From assembly GCF_020252395.1 (NCBI RefSeq), contig NZ_JADCDB010000021.1, positions 62,001-126,000 on the forward strand: DNA of 64,000 nt, written 5' to 3'. Of the stretch, positions 42,824 through 51,058 are shown in pieces (the first letter of the stretch is position 1; each line of letters starts with the position of its first letter). The notes below the pieces were generated by a model. The model ran no database searches and was not told the origin of the DNA. It was given only the letters and a program-made list of their open reading frames with translations. The DNA is from Aestuariivirga sp. GTDB taxonomy: Bacteria; Pseudomonadota; Alphaproteobacteria; Rhizobiales; Aestuariivirgaceae. A program made the translations under genes and the position numbers.

Positions 42824-44305
42824 TCAAAGAAACCCCTTCGTCGCCGGATAGAGACCGCGGAACACGGCGTGCTGGCGGTCGTACATGGCCTTGAGCTCCG
42901 GCCTGGGCGTGATCGACGAGGCCACGGGGTTCCAGTTCTCGATGTCCGCGGGCGTCACATCGCCCAGCGCCAGCGCCGCGAGGAAGGCGTCGCCGTATGA
43001 CGCGCCGATGGTCTTCTGGCGCAGCACCTGGGTGCTGCCGGTGATGTCGGAGGTGGCTTGCCCCCACACGCGGTTCTTCGTGCCGCCGCCCACGGCATAG
43101 ACAATCCGCGGAGCCTGGCCCGCTTCCGCATAGGTTTCGAATACATGGCGCGTGCCATGGGCGATGCCTTCGAGCACGGCGCGGAACATGTCGCCGCGAT
43201 CATGCGTGAGGTCGAGACCGAAGAGGATGCCCCTGGCCTTCGTGTCATGGATGGGCGTGCGCTCGCCGGAGAAGTACGGCAGCAGCACGAGGCCCTTGGC
43301 GCCGGGGGGCGAGGCTTCCGCCTCTTTTGCCAGTTCGATCACCGCCGTCTCGCGCGGCAGGTCCTTTGCAAAATTGCCGCGGAACCAGTGGGTGAGCGTG
43401 CCGCTGGTCGAGAGGCCCGCCATGGAGCCATGCTGACCGGGGAACAGCCATGGCGCATACCACAGCCGCCCATCGCGCACGCGGCTCCCGGTGATGAGGA
43501 TGATGAAGATGGTGGAGCCATACATCAGCATCAGGTCGCCAGCGTTGAGCACGCCGACGCTGACGGCCTCGGCTGCCGCATCGATGGTGCCGGCGATGAC
43601 GGGCGTTCCCTCCGCGAGGCCGGTCTCGGCTGCGGCCCTGGTGGTGACGTGACCGGCGATTTCGGTGGTCCACATCAGCTCCGGCAGCTGCTCCATGGCG
43701 ATGATGCCGGGGGCGAGTTCGCCGCTCCAGCCCTGCCTGTCGACCAGGTAGAAGGGGCTGAAATTGCCCGCCGAATAATGGTCGATGGTGTAGCGCCCGG
43801 TGAGGCGGTGAACGAGGAAGGAGCTGGAGTTGAGGATCTTGCGGGTCTTCGCGAAGACCTCCGGCCGGTTGCGCTTGAGCCACAGCATCTTGGGGCCGAC
43901 GGCCTGAGAGGTGAGCGCGTTGCCGCAGCGTTCGAGGATGACGTCCGCGCCGATCTGGCGCGTAAGCTCTTCGATCTCCCGCGCGGCGCGCGTGTCGACG
44001 CCATAGAGCACGGCGTTCATCAGCGGGCTGCCCGCCTCATCGACCGGCAGCATGCAGGGGCCGATGCCGCTGGCGCCGATGCCGGCGACGGAAGAGGGCG
44101 CGATGCCGCTGTCAGCCAGCATCTTCCGCGTCACATGAACGAAATCGCCCCACCAGTCCTGCTCGGCGTCATGCTCGGCCCAGCCGGGCTGCGGCACCTG
44201 CATCCTGTGGGCGCGCGCCGCCTGCGCCACGATCTCGCCGGTGGCGGAGACGATGACGCCCTTGGTTTCGAAGGTGCCGATATCGACGCCGAGATAGTGT
44301 TTCAT
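42824..44305 (-). CDS. FGGY-family carbohydrate kinase (xylulokinase-like)
   Basis: A 493-residue kinase with the FGGY N-terminal phosphate loop GVDIGTFETKGVIV, the catalytic aspartate in GTIDAAAEAVSVG (about D243), and the ATP-binding GGGTKNRVWGQATSDITG. Xylulokinase-like, but FGGY substrate choice cannot be read reliably. The start overlaps the stop of the M42 peptidase gene by 4 bases, so the two are coupled. Part of the carbohydrate locus. Confidence 0.9.
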   Translation of the reverse strand: MKHYLGVDIGTFETKGVIVSATGEIVAQAARAHRMQVPQPGWAEHDAEQDWWGDFVHVTRKMLADSGIAPSSVAGIGASGIGPCMLPVDEAGSPLMNAVLYGVDTRAAREIEELTRQIGADVILERCGNALTSQAVGPKMLWLKRNRPEVFAKTRKILNSSSFLVHRLTGRYTIDHYSAGNFSPFYLVDRQGWSGELAPGIIAMEQLPELMWTTEIAGHVTTRAAAETGLAEGTPVIAGTIDAAAEAVSVGVLNAGDLMLMYGSTIFIILITGSRVRDGRLWYAPWLFPGQHGSMAGLSTSGTLTHWFRGNFAKDLPRETAVIELAKEAEASPPGAKGLVLLPYFSGERTPIHDTKARGILFGLDLTHDRGDMFRAVLEGIAHGTRHVFETYAEAGQAPRIVYAVGGGTKNRVWGQATSDITGSTQVLRQKTIGASYGDAFLAALALGDVTPADIENWNPVASSITPRPELKAMYDRQHAVFRGLYPATKGFL

Positions 44306-45399
44306 GCGATGTAATCGTCGCGGTCGAGCGAGAAGCGCGTGCCGATGCGCCGCAGCGCGGCGATGAGCAGCTTCGCCAGGCTTTCGAGGTCGGCGAGGTC
44401 GCAGACTTCGAGTGCAGAGTGCGTGTAGCGGGCGGGAAAGCCCATGTCGATCGCGGCCACGCCTTTGCCCACGAGCTGCACATAGGACGTCTCGGTCAAG
44501 GCGCCGATGTGGGCGGAGCGCTGCAGGGTGATGTTCTCCTGGTCCGCCGTCTGCTGGAACAGCTGCACGAGGGCGGGATGCGGGATGCAGCCGTTGAGCG
44601 TGCCGCGGCCGTGGAAGCTGAACATGCTCATCACCGGCCCGGCGCCAAGGCGCACGTCGCCGCGCTGGCCCATGTCCGGCGTATCGGTGGCGAGCGCCAG
44701 ATCGAGCTGGATGCAGATATCAGGCTGCAGCACCTGGGCGGCCGTCACCGCGCCACGCAGGTTGAATTCCTCCAGCACCGAGAAGACGAGGTGCACCGTG
44801 GGCAGCACGTCCTTCGCGGCACGCGCCAGCTCCAGCAGCACGGCGCAGGCGGCGCGGTCATCGACCGAGGTGCCGCCGATGCGGCCACCCGCCAGTTCGA
44901 CAAAGTTGGGCGCATAGACGATGGGTGTTCCGACATTGATGCCCGCTGCAAGCGCCTCCCCGGCACTGGCAAAGCCGCAGTCGATGTAGAGCTCCTGATA
45001 GGGCACCACGCGGTATTTCTCCTCCGGCGTGGTGGCGTGATGGCTCTTGTTGGCGATGATGCCAGGGAGCGTGCGCCCGCCGCCCACCGACAGAAGCACC
45101 TCCTGTGCCGCCAGCGCCCGCTCCGGCACGCCGCCCACCCGCTCGGCCCGGATGAGGCCCGAGGCCTCGATCTTGCGGACGATGAGGCCCAGCTGGTCCA
45201 TGTGGGCGATGAGCATGACGGAGGGCAGGCTGGTATCGCCCTCGACGGTGGCGATGAGGTTGCCCAGCATGTCGGCGCGGGACTCGATGCCGAGCTTCGA
45301 GAGCTCGCCCCTGATGTAGCGCCTGACCGGGCCTTCGAAACCGGAGAGCCCGGGGATCATCATCAGCTCCCTGGTCCAGCGCTTGATCCGCTCCTGCAT
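44302..45399 (-). CDS. M42 family metallopeptidase (glutamyl aminopeptidase/endoglucanase family)
   Basis: A 365-residue dinuclear metal hydrolase of the M42 family. AHMDQLGLIVR carries the first metal histidine and aspartate, GTSVDDRAACAVLLELA the bridging aspartate, and FSVLEEFNLRGAV the catalytic glutamate pair. Family members are tetrahedral aminopeptidases, some older annotated as endoglucanases. ATG 45399 is the likely start; a GTG at 45408 is better spaced from AAAGGGAAC. Its place before a sugar kinase in a sugar locus is odd; it might remove an amino acid or acyl group from a sugar conjugate. Confidence 0.88.
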   Translation of the reverse strand: MQERIKRWTRELMMIPGLSGFEGPVRRYIRGELSKLGIESRADMLGNLIATVEGDTSLPSVMLIAHMDQLGLIVRKIEASGLIRAERVGGVPERALAAQEVLLSVGGGRTLPGIIANKSHHATTPEEKYRVVPYQELYIDCGFASAGEALAAGINVGTPIVYAPNFVELAGGRIGGTSVDDRAACAVLLELARAAKDVLPTVHLVFSVLEEFNLRGAVTAAQVLQPDICIQLDLALATDTPDMGQRGDVRLGAGPVMSMFSFHGRGTLNGCIPHPALVQLFQQTADQENITLQRSAHIGALTETSYVQLVGKGVAAIDMGFPARYTHSALEVCDLADLESLAKLLIAALRRIGTRFSLDRDDYIA

Positions 45400-45417
45400 G
45401 GCTGCCACGTTCCCTTT

Positions 45418-45436
45418 CAATTCCTCGCCTGAATTG
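45418..45436. promoter_or_regulatory. Operator candidate in divergent sugar promoter
   Basis: CAATTC (45418-45423) and GAATTG (45431-45436) form an inverted repeat with a 7-base spacer in the 77-base gap between the divergent M42 and isomerase genes. Confidence 0.4.
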
Positions 45437-45476
45437 GTAACGGAAGGGCACACCCGCCGCAAGCCAAGAGGCCCCC

Positions 45477-46475
45477 GTGACTGCCGAGAAGACCCGCTTC
45501 GCCTATGCCACGAGGCTCAACGGCTTCAGGGCCGATGCCGCGTCGGTGTGGCCCGGCCGCAACCGCATCACCGCGCTGGACCTGATCGAGCGCGCCGCCA
45601 CGGTGCCGGGGCTGTCCGCCGTGGACTTCAACTTTCCGGACCACCTCGAGGGAACCACCGCGAAGGACATCCGCGCCAAGCTGGACAGCCTGGGCATCAG
45701 TCTCAATGGCTTCGCCATGCGTTACTACTCCGACCCCGGATTCAAGAAGGGGGCGCTGACCCACCCCGACAAGGCGCTGCGGGCCAAGGCGCTGGACCTG
45801 ACGCTGCGCGGGCTCGATGCGCTGGCGGAAGCCGGCGGCGGCCTGATGACGCTGTGGCTGGGCCAGGACGGCTTCGACTATGCGTTCCAGGCCGATTACC
45901 TGCGCCTGTGGGACGAGACTGCGGAGGCACTTTCGGCGATCGCCGCGCATAACCCGGCCATCGACATTTCCATCGAATACAAGCCCAACGAGCCGCGCGC
46001 CTTCTCGCTGCTGCCCGATGTCGCCACCACGCTGCTCATGGTGTCCGACGTGGGGGCAAAGAACATGGGCGTGACGCTCGACTTCGCCCATGTGCTTTAT
46101 GCCGGCGAGATGCCGGCCTATGCAGCGGCGCTGATCCACCGGCGCAGCCGGTTGCTGGGCGTGCACCTCAATGACGGCTATGCCAAGCGCGACGATGGCC
46201 TTGTGGCCGGCAGCGTGCATGTGATCCAGACGCTGGAGCTGCTCTATACGCTGGAAAAGCTCGGCTATCGCAATGCCATCTATTTCGACACCTTCCCCGA
46301 TGCGGTGGGGCTCGACCCGGTGGCCGAATGCTCGGCCAACATCTCCGCCGTCGAAGGCATGTGCCGCGTGCTCGACCGCCTGCGCGGCAATGCAGCGCTC
46401 GATCAAGCAATTGCGGCGCAGGACGCGGTGGCGAGCCAGCGCATCCTGCAGTCGGCCTTGTATGGTGGCGCATGA
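45477..46475 (+). CDS. TIM-barrel sugar isomerase/epimerase
   Basis: A 332-residue xylose-isomerase-like TIM barrel. Putative metal ligands lie in SIEYKPNEPRAF (Glu), TLDFAHVLYAGE (Asp/His), GVHLNDGYAKRDD (His/Asp) and YFDTFPD (Asp), matching the layout of L-rhamnose isomerase / D-tagatose epimerase relatives. The start is GTG at 45477 after CAAGAGGCCCCC. Its stop overlaps the PfkB kinase start as ATGA, implying an isomerase-kinase pair for a ketose/aldose. Substrate unknown. Confidence 0.88.
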   Translation: MTAEKTRFAYATRLNGFRADAASVWPGRNRITALDLIERAATVPGLSAVDFNFPDHLEGTTAKDIRAKLDSLGISLNGFAMRYYSDPGFKKGALTHPDKALRAKALDLTLRGLDALAEAGGGLMTLWLGQDGFDYAFQADYLRLWDETAEALSAIAAHNPAIDISIEYKPNEPRAFSLLPDVATTLLMVSDVGAKNMGVTLDFAHVLYAGEMPAYAAALIHRRSRLLGVHLNDGYAKRDDGLVAGSVHVIQTLELLYTLEKLGYRNAIYFDTFPDAVGLDPVAECSANISAVEGMCRVLDRLRGNAALDQAIAAQDAVASQRILQSALYGGA

Positions 46476-47326
46476 TCGACGTCGCCGTCGCCGGCAGCCT
46501 GCACCTCGACATCATGGTGGCGGCCCCGCGCCTGCCGGGGCGTGACGAGACGCTGATCGGATCGTCGTGGCATTACAAATGCGGCGGCAAGGGCGGCAAC
46601 CAGGCGGTGGCCGCGGCGCGCTTCGGCGCACGGACAGCGTTTGGCGGCCAGACAGGCGCGGATGATTTCGGCGAGCGCCTGCGGGCCAACCTGGTGGCGG
46701 CGGGGGTGGACATCGCGCATGTCGGCATCGATGCCGCGCAAGGCAGCGGCATGAGCGTCGCCATCAGCGAGGCGGGTGGCGAATATGGCGCGGTGGTGGT
46801 GTCTGGCGCCAATCTCACCATCGATGCCGGCAGCGTGGCGGCGCGATGGGCGCCGCTGTGGGACGCGAAGGTGCTGCTGCTGCAAAACGAAATCCCGGAG
46901 CCGGTGAGCCTTGCCGCGGCACAGGCGGTGAAGGCAAGGGGCGGACGCGTGGTGCTCAACGCCGCGCCGGCGCGAAAAATGTCCGCGGCGTTCCTCGCCC
47001 TTGCCGATGTGCTGGTGGTGAACCGCGTCGAGGCCGCCATGCTGTCGGGCGCTGAGGACTTGGCGCAGGCGCTCGCCTTGCTGCATGCGCCCAGCCGCGA
47101 CGTGGTGCTGACGCGCGGCGGCGACGGGTTGATGCTGATGACGCGCGATGGGTCTCGCGTGGATGTCCCCGCCCTGCCCGTCAAACTGGTTTCCAGCCAT
47201 GGCGCGGGTGACTGCTTCTGCGGCGCTTTGGCCGCGCGGCTGGCGGCGGGGGACGGGATCGAGGCTGCTTGCAGGTTTGCAACAGAGGCGGCAGGCCGGT
47301 TCGTGTCGGCGGTGCAATCACCCTAG
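46472..47326 (+). CDS. PfkB family carbohydrate kinase (ribokinase-like)
   Basis: A 284-residue ribokinase-fold protein. The sugar-binding YKCGGKGGNQAVAAARFGA is close to ribokinase, and the anion-hole/catalytic motif is SHGAGDCFCGAL with the base aspartate near residue 246. Coupled to the isomerase by a 4-base overlap. With the RbsD/FucU-type mutarotase convergent to it, the set suggests a pentose or deoxyhexose route in which the isomerised sugar is phosphorylated. Confidence 0.9.
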   Translation: MIDVAVAGSLHLDIMVAAPRLPGRDETLIGSSWHYKCGGKGGNQAVAAARFGARTAFGGQTGADDFGERLRANLVAAGVDIAHVGIDAAQGSGMSVAISEAGGEYGAVVVSGANLTIDAGSVAARWAPLWDAKVLLLQNEIPEPVSLAAAQAVKARGGRVVLNAAPARKMSAAFLALADVLVVNRVEAAMLSGAEDLAQALALLHAPSRDVVLTRGGDGLMLMTRDGSRVDVPALPVKLVSSHGAGDCFCGALAARLAAGDGIEAACRFATEAAGRFVSAVQSP

Positions 47327-47378
47327 GCCCGTTTCGTCTTCTCCCGCTTCTTCAGCGGCAGAGGACACTCAGGGCTTC

Positions 47379-47831
47379 TCATCTTCCGTCGAAAATCACG
47401 CCCATGGTGAACAGGAAGCAGCCGTAGGGGCGGAACTCGCTGGTGCGCACCACGCAAAAACCCTTCTTGGCGGCTTCGTAGAAGGCGAAGCGCTCCAGCG
47501 CCTCCATGCCAACGTCGCGGCCTTCCGCGTCCTTCGCGATCTGGTGGACTTCCGCCTGCATCGGCAGCAGCTTCTCCGGATCGCCCACCACCTGCATGCG
47601 CGAGACGGGATCGGGGATGAAGTCGTCGAGCGGCATCACCGAGAGGATGGCGCGGGCGGCCTGCGGAATATCAAGGCCGGGCAGTTCGATGAGCTTGCCG
47701 GTGGAGGTATGCCGCGCCACGTCATGGGCGGGGAAGTTCCGGTCCACCAGCACCAGGCGCTCGGCATGGCCCATGGAGGCGAGGCACCACAGGAGATCGG
47801 GGCTGAGGGTGGACGGAATATTCCTGAGCAT
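47379..47831 (-). CDS. RbsD/FucU family sugar mutarotase
   Basis: A 150-residue protein of the RbsD/FucU fold, which interconverts sugar anomers. MGHAERLVLVDRNFPAHD is the family's active-site strand with H22, and FRPYGCFLFTMGVIF the C-terminal one. It is closer to FucU than RbsD in length. It lies 15 bases downstream of the thiolase gene on the same strand, so it could be read from the aromatic-CoA operon, while its function fits the ribokinase gene it converges on. Confidence 0.85.
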   Translation of the reverse strand: MLRNIPSTLSPDLLWCLASMGHAERLVLVDRNFPAHDVARHTSTGKLIELPGLDIPQAARAILSVMPLDDFIPDPVSRMQVVGDPEKLLPMQAEVHQIAKDAEGRDVGMEALERFAFYEAAKKGFCVVRTSEFRPYGCFLFTMGVIFDGR

Positions 47832-47846
47832 GCGCCATGGTGCCGT

Positions 47847-49046
47847 TCAAACCCGGGCGAGCGCAAGCGAAATTCCCTGCCCCACGCCCACGCACATGGT
47901 GGCAAGCGCCAGCTTGTGCCCACCGAGGCTCAGGTCCAGCGCCGCCGTGCCGGCAAGCCGCGCGCCCGACATGCCGAGCGGGTGGCCCAGTGCTATGGCC
48001 CCGCCATTGGGGTTCACATGCGGCGCATCATCGGCAAGGCCGAGCTGGCGTTGCACCGCGAGCGCCTGCGCGGCGAAAGCCTCGTTGAGCTCAATGACGC
48101 CGAACCGATCGGCCTTGAGGCCGAGACGCGCGCAGAGCTTCTGCGTGGCGGGCACCGGCCCCAGCCCCATGATGCGCGGCGCAAGGCCCGCTGTGGCCGC
48201 ACCCAGGATGCGCGCCAGCGGCTGCAGACCATGACGCTTCACCGCTGCTTCCGAGGCGATGATGAGCGCGGCCGCGCCGTCATTGACGCCCGAGGCATTG
48301 CCCGCCGTCACGCTGCCGCCTTGCCGGAAGGGTGTTGGAAGCTTTGCCAGGGACTCGAGGCTGGTGGCGCGCGGGTGCTCGTCCTTGTCGAAGATGACCG
48401 GGTCGCCCTTGCGCTGCGGGACGGTGACCGGCGTGATCTCGCGGGCGAAGCGGCCATTGCCTTGTGCGGCCAGCGCGCGCGTCTGCGAACGGAGTGCGAA
48501 GGCATCCTGATCGGCGCGCGAGATGGCGCAGCCGGCGGCGACGTTCTCCGCCGTCTCGGGCATGGAGTCGATGCCGTATTGCGCCTTGATCACGGGATTG
48601 ACGAAGCGCCAGCCGATGGTTGTGTCATGGATCTCGGCATGGCGCGAGAAGGCCTCGGTGGCTTTGGGCATCACGAAGGGTGCGCGCGACATGGATTCGA
48701 CACCGCCCGCGATGGCGAGATCGATCTCGCCAGCCTTGATGGCGCGCGCGGCCATGGCGACAGCGTCCATGCCGGAGCCGCAGAGTCTATTGACGGTGAC
48801 GCCAGGCACGCTCTCGGGCAGGCCCGACAGCAGCACCGCCATGCGCGCCACGTTGCGATTGTCCTCGCCTGCCTGGTTGGCGCAGCCGAGGATCACCTCG
48901 TCCACCGCCGTCCAGTCGAGCGAGGCGTGCTTCTGAATCAGCGCCTTGATGGAGATCGCCGCGAGGTCATCCGTGCGCACCGAGGACAGCGCGCCGCCGA
49001 AGCGGCCGATGGGTGTGCGCAGGTAATCGCAGATGAAGGCGTCCAT
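47847..49046 (-). CDS. Acetyl-CoA acyltransferase (PcaF/PaaJ-like thiolase)
   Basis: A 399-residue degradative thiolase. C89 (NRLCGSGMDA) is the acyl-carrying cysteine, H355 (GHPLGMSG) and C385 (MCVGVGQG) complete the active site. The N-terminus DAFICDYLRTPIGRFGGALS is that of beta-ketoadipyl-CoA thiolases. It would perform the last thiolysis of the ring-derived dicarboxylic CoA ester to succinyl- or glutaryl-type products plus acetyl-CoA. ATG 49046 has GAAAGGACATTTC upstream. Third gene of an operon with hydratase and dehydrogenase. Confidence 0.92.
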   Translation of the reverse strand: MDAFICDYLRTPIGRFGGALSSVRTDDLAAISIKALIQKHASLDWTAVDEVILGCANQAGEDNRNVARMAVLLSGLPESVPGVTVNRLCGSGMDAVAMAARAIKAGEIDLAIAGGVESMSRAPFVMPKATEAFSRHAEIHDTTIGWRFVNPVIKAQYGIDSMPETAENVAAGCAISRADQDAFALRSQTRALAAQGNGRFAREITPVTVPQRKGDPVIFDKDEHPRATSLESLAKLPTPFRQGGSVTAGNASGVNDGAAALIIASEAAVKRHGLQPLARILGAATAGLAPRIMGLGPVPATQKLCARLGLKADRFGVIELNEAFAAQALAVQRQLGLADDAPHVNPNGGAIALGHPLGMSGARLAGTAALDLSLGGHKLALATMCVGVGQGISLALARV

Positions 49047-49057
49047 GAAATGTCCTT

Positions 49058-50191
49058 TCAGCCGCCGATGCGTGGCGCGAGCGCGGGGCTTGGCGTGTAG
49101 CGGCCCTTGAGATGTGCAGGCGCGGCGGACTCGCATGCGGTGAGCGTTGAGAGGATTGCGGCGGCCCCGTGACTGCGGGCCGACTCGAAGGGGCCGCGCG
49201 GGAAGTTGAGGCCGAGCTTCAAGGCCGTGTCGATGTCGTCCGGTGCGAGACCGCTCTCCTGCGCGAGGAAGGCCGCCTCGTTGGCGAGCGCCGCCTCGAT
49301 GCGGCGCGCGATCGCCTGCCAGTCGGCAGGCGCTTCACCGGGCGTTGCGGGGTGGAGAAAGCCCCGGCCGGACTTGCGGCCGAGATGGCCCTGCTCCACC
49401 TGTTTCACGAGCGCGTCGAAGACGTGGTAGCGCGGGTGGCCAGCCATCGCCGCCGACAGCCCGCGCGTGGCGGCGAGGTTGATGTCGGCGCCGATCAGGT
49501 CGATGAGGCTGAAGGGGCCCAGCCTGTATCCCGCCTTCAGCATGGCGGAATCGATGCCGGAGGCGGAGCGCCCTTCCTCCAGCATCGCCAGCGCCTCGCC
49601 ATAGTAAGGCCTGGCACAGCGGTTGACGATGAAGCCCGGCGTATCGCGGCAGGCAATCACCGTCTTGCCGGCGGCTTGCGTAAGGCTGCGCGCCAGTTCG
49701 GTGGCTTCATCCGATGCGCCCTGCGGCACGGCGAGCTCGACGAGCTTCATGACAGGCGCGGGATTGAAGAAGTGCAATCCGATGCCGCGCGCCGGACGGG
49801 CGAGCCTGGCCATGATAGCGGCGACGGAAAGGGAGGAGGTGTTCGTGGCCAGCACTGTCTCCGCTGACACATGGCGCTCCACCTCGGCGAACAGCGCCTG
49901 CTTGACGGCAAGGTCTTCCACCACCGCCTCGATCACCAGCCGCGCCTTGCTCAGTTCAGCCATGTCATCCGTGACGGTGAGGTTGCCGAGCGTCGCATCT
50001 CGCTCTGCCTCGGGCAGCTTGCCAGCCTTCACCCGCGCATCAAGCGACTGTGCAAGCCGGTCCTTCGCGGACTCGCGCGCGGCTGCAACGGCGTCGAATG
50101 CGATCACCCGGCGCCCGGCCTCAGCATAGAGCTGGGCGATGCCGAGACCCATGGTGCCCAGGCCCAGCACGGCGATGACGGGCTTGGTCAT
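49058..50191 (-). CDS. 3-hydroxyacyl-CoA dehydrogenase
   Basis: A 377-residue NAD-dependent dehydrogenase. The Rossmann motif is LGLGTMGLGIAQ near residues 9-20, followed by the catalytic HFFNPAPVMKLVE and ACRDTPGFIVNR segments; a second C-terminal helical domain (about 290-377) follows. PaaH-like in the N-terminal part. Overlaps the enoyl-CoA hydratase stop as ATGA. It oxidises the 3-hydroxyacyl-CoA made by the hydratase before thiolysis. Confidence 0.92.
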   Translation of the reverse strand: MTKPVIAVLGLGTMGLGIAQLYAEAGRRVIAFDAVAAARESAKDRLAQSLDARVKAGKLPEAERDATLGNLTVTDDMAELSKARLVIEAVVEDLAVKQALFAEVERHVSAETVLATNTSSLSVAAIMARLARPARGIGLHFFNPAPVMKLVELAVPQGASDEATELARSLTQAAGKTVIACRDTPGFIVNRCARPYYGEALAMLEEGRSASGIDSAMLKAGYRLGPFSLIDLIGADINLAATRGLSAAMAGHPRYHVFDALVKQVEQGHLGRKSGRGFLHPATPGEAPADWQAIARRIEAALANEAAFLAQESGLAPDDIDTALKLGLNFPRGPFESARSHGAAAILSTLTACESAAPAHLKGRYTPSPALAPRIGG

Positions 50192-50946
50192 TGACTCTTG
50201 AACTCCGGCTTGCGCTTCTCGCGGAACGCGGCGATGCCTTCTGTCTTGTCGGCGCTGTCGAGAAGCTTTTCGAACAGCGTGCGCTCCAGCGTGAGGGCCG
50301 CGGGGTTATCATCGCCATTAACCAGCGCGCGCTTGGCGGCCTGCAGCGCCAGCGGCGCGCGGGTTGCGAGTTTGGCCGCCAGCTTCTCACCCTCGGGGAT
50401 GGCCGAACCTTCGCTCTTCCACGCCGCGATGCCCCAGGCCTCCGCCGTGGCGGCATCGATGATCTCGCCCGTCAGCACCATGCGGCTGGCGCGCGCCCGG
50501 CCGGCGAGCGACATGAGGCGCTGGCCGCCGCCGGCACCCGGAATGAGGCCAAGGTTGGTTTCCGGCAGGCCGAAGCGCGCCGTCTCGCCGGCGATGACCA
50601 GGTCCGACATGAGGGCGAGCTCGAAGCCGCCGCCCAGGGCGAAGCCATCGACGGCAGCGATCAGCGGCTTGCGGAAGCCGCGGATCGTCTGCCAGTGCGC
50701 CTTGCGCGGGTCAGCCGCACCTTCCGCACGGGTCTTGTGCTCGATTTCGCCGATGTCCGCCCCGGCGGCGAAGTTGCCCTCCGCCCCGCAGAGCAGCACG
50801 GCGCGGCAGGAGGCGTTCGCCGCCGCCCCCATCAGCGCCGCGGCGAGCTGGCTCAACAGTTCCGTGTTCAGCGCATTGCGGGCGGCGGGGCGGTTGAGCG
50901 TCAGCTTCAGCCAGCCTTCATGGCGGTCGATCAGCAGGTCATCCAT
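50188..50946 (-). CDS. Enoyl-CoA hydratase (crotonase family, complete active site)
   Basis: A 252-residue crotonase. Both catalytic glutamates are present: E109 in GFALGGGFELAL and E129 in FGLPETNLGLIPGAGG, and the oxyanion-hole segment is NFAAGADIGE. First gene of the beta-oxidation operon (hydratase, dehydrogenase, thiolase) and divergent from the fused monooxygenase/reductase; the shared 112-base region holds a strong palindrome. Confidence 0.93.
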   Translation of the reverse strand: MDDLLIDRHEGWLKLTLNRPAARNALNTELLSQLAAALMGAAANASCRAVLLCGAEGNFAAGADIGEIEHKTRAEGAADPRKAHWQTIRGFRKPLIAAVDGFALGGGFELALMSDLVIAGETARFGLPETNLGLIPGAGGGQRLMSLAGRARASRMVLTGEIIDAATAEAWGIAAWKSEGSAIPEGEKLAAKLATRAPLALQAAKRALVNGDDNPAALTLERTLFEKLLDSADKTEGIAAFREKRKPEFKSQ

Positions 50947-50973
50947 GCCCGCATGATGCCCGCGCGTGGAGAA

Positions 50974-51004
50974 ATTTCAAGTTCGAATATTTTGAACTTG
51001 AAAT
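50974..51004. promoter_or_regulatory. 11-bp-arm palindromic operator in divergent aromatic-CoA promoter
   Basis: ATTTCAAGTTC (50974-50984) and GAACTTGAAAT (50994-51004) are perfect inverted arms around the AT-rich GAATATTTT. It sits in the 112-base gap between the divergent hydratase and monooxygenase genes. Size and symmetry fit a MarR dimer site; the MarR gene at 53341 is the natural candidate. Confidence 0.75.
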
Positions 51005-51058
51005 ACTACCGGCGCCATGCCAGCCTCCCAATGCCCTGCAGTCCCGGGAGATTTTCGC

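Noticed and set aside
42824-44305. Naming the FGGY kinase xylB
   Set aside because: FGGY substrate choice cannot be read from motifs alone and no xylose isomerase is identified with certainty.
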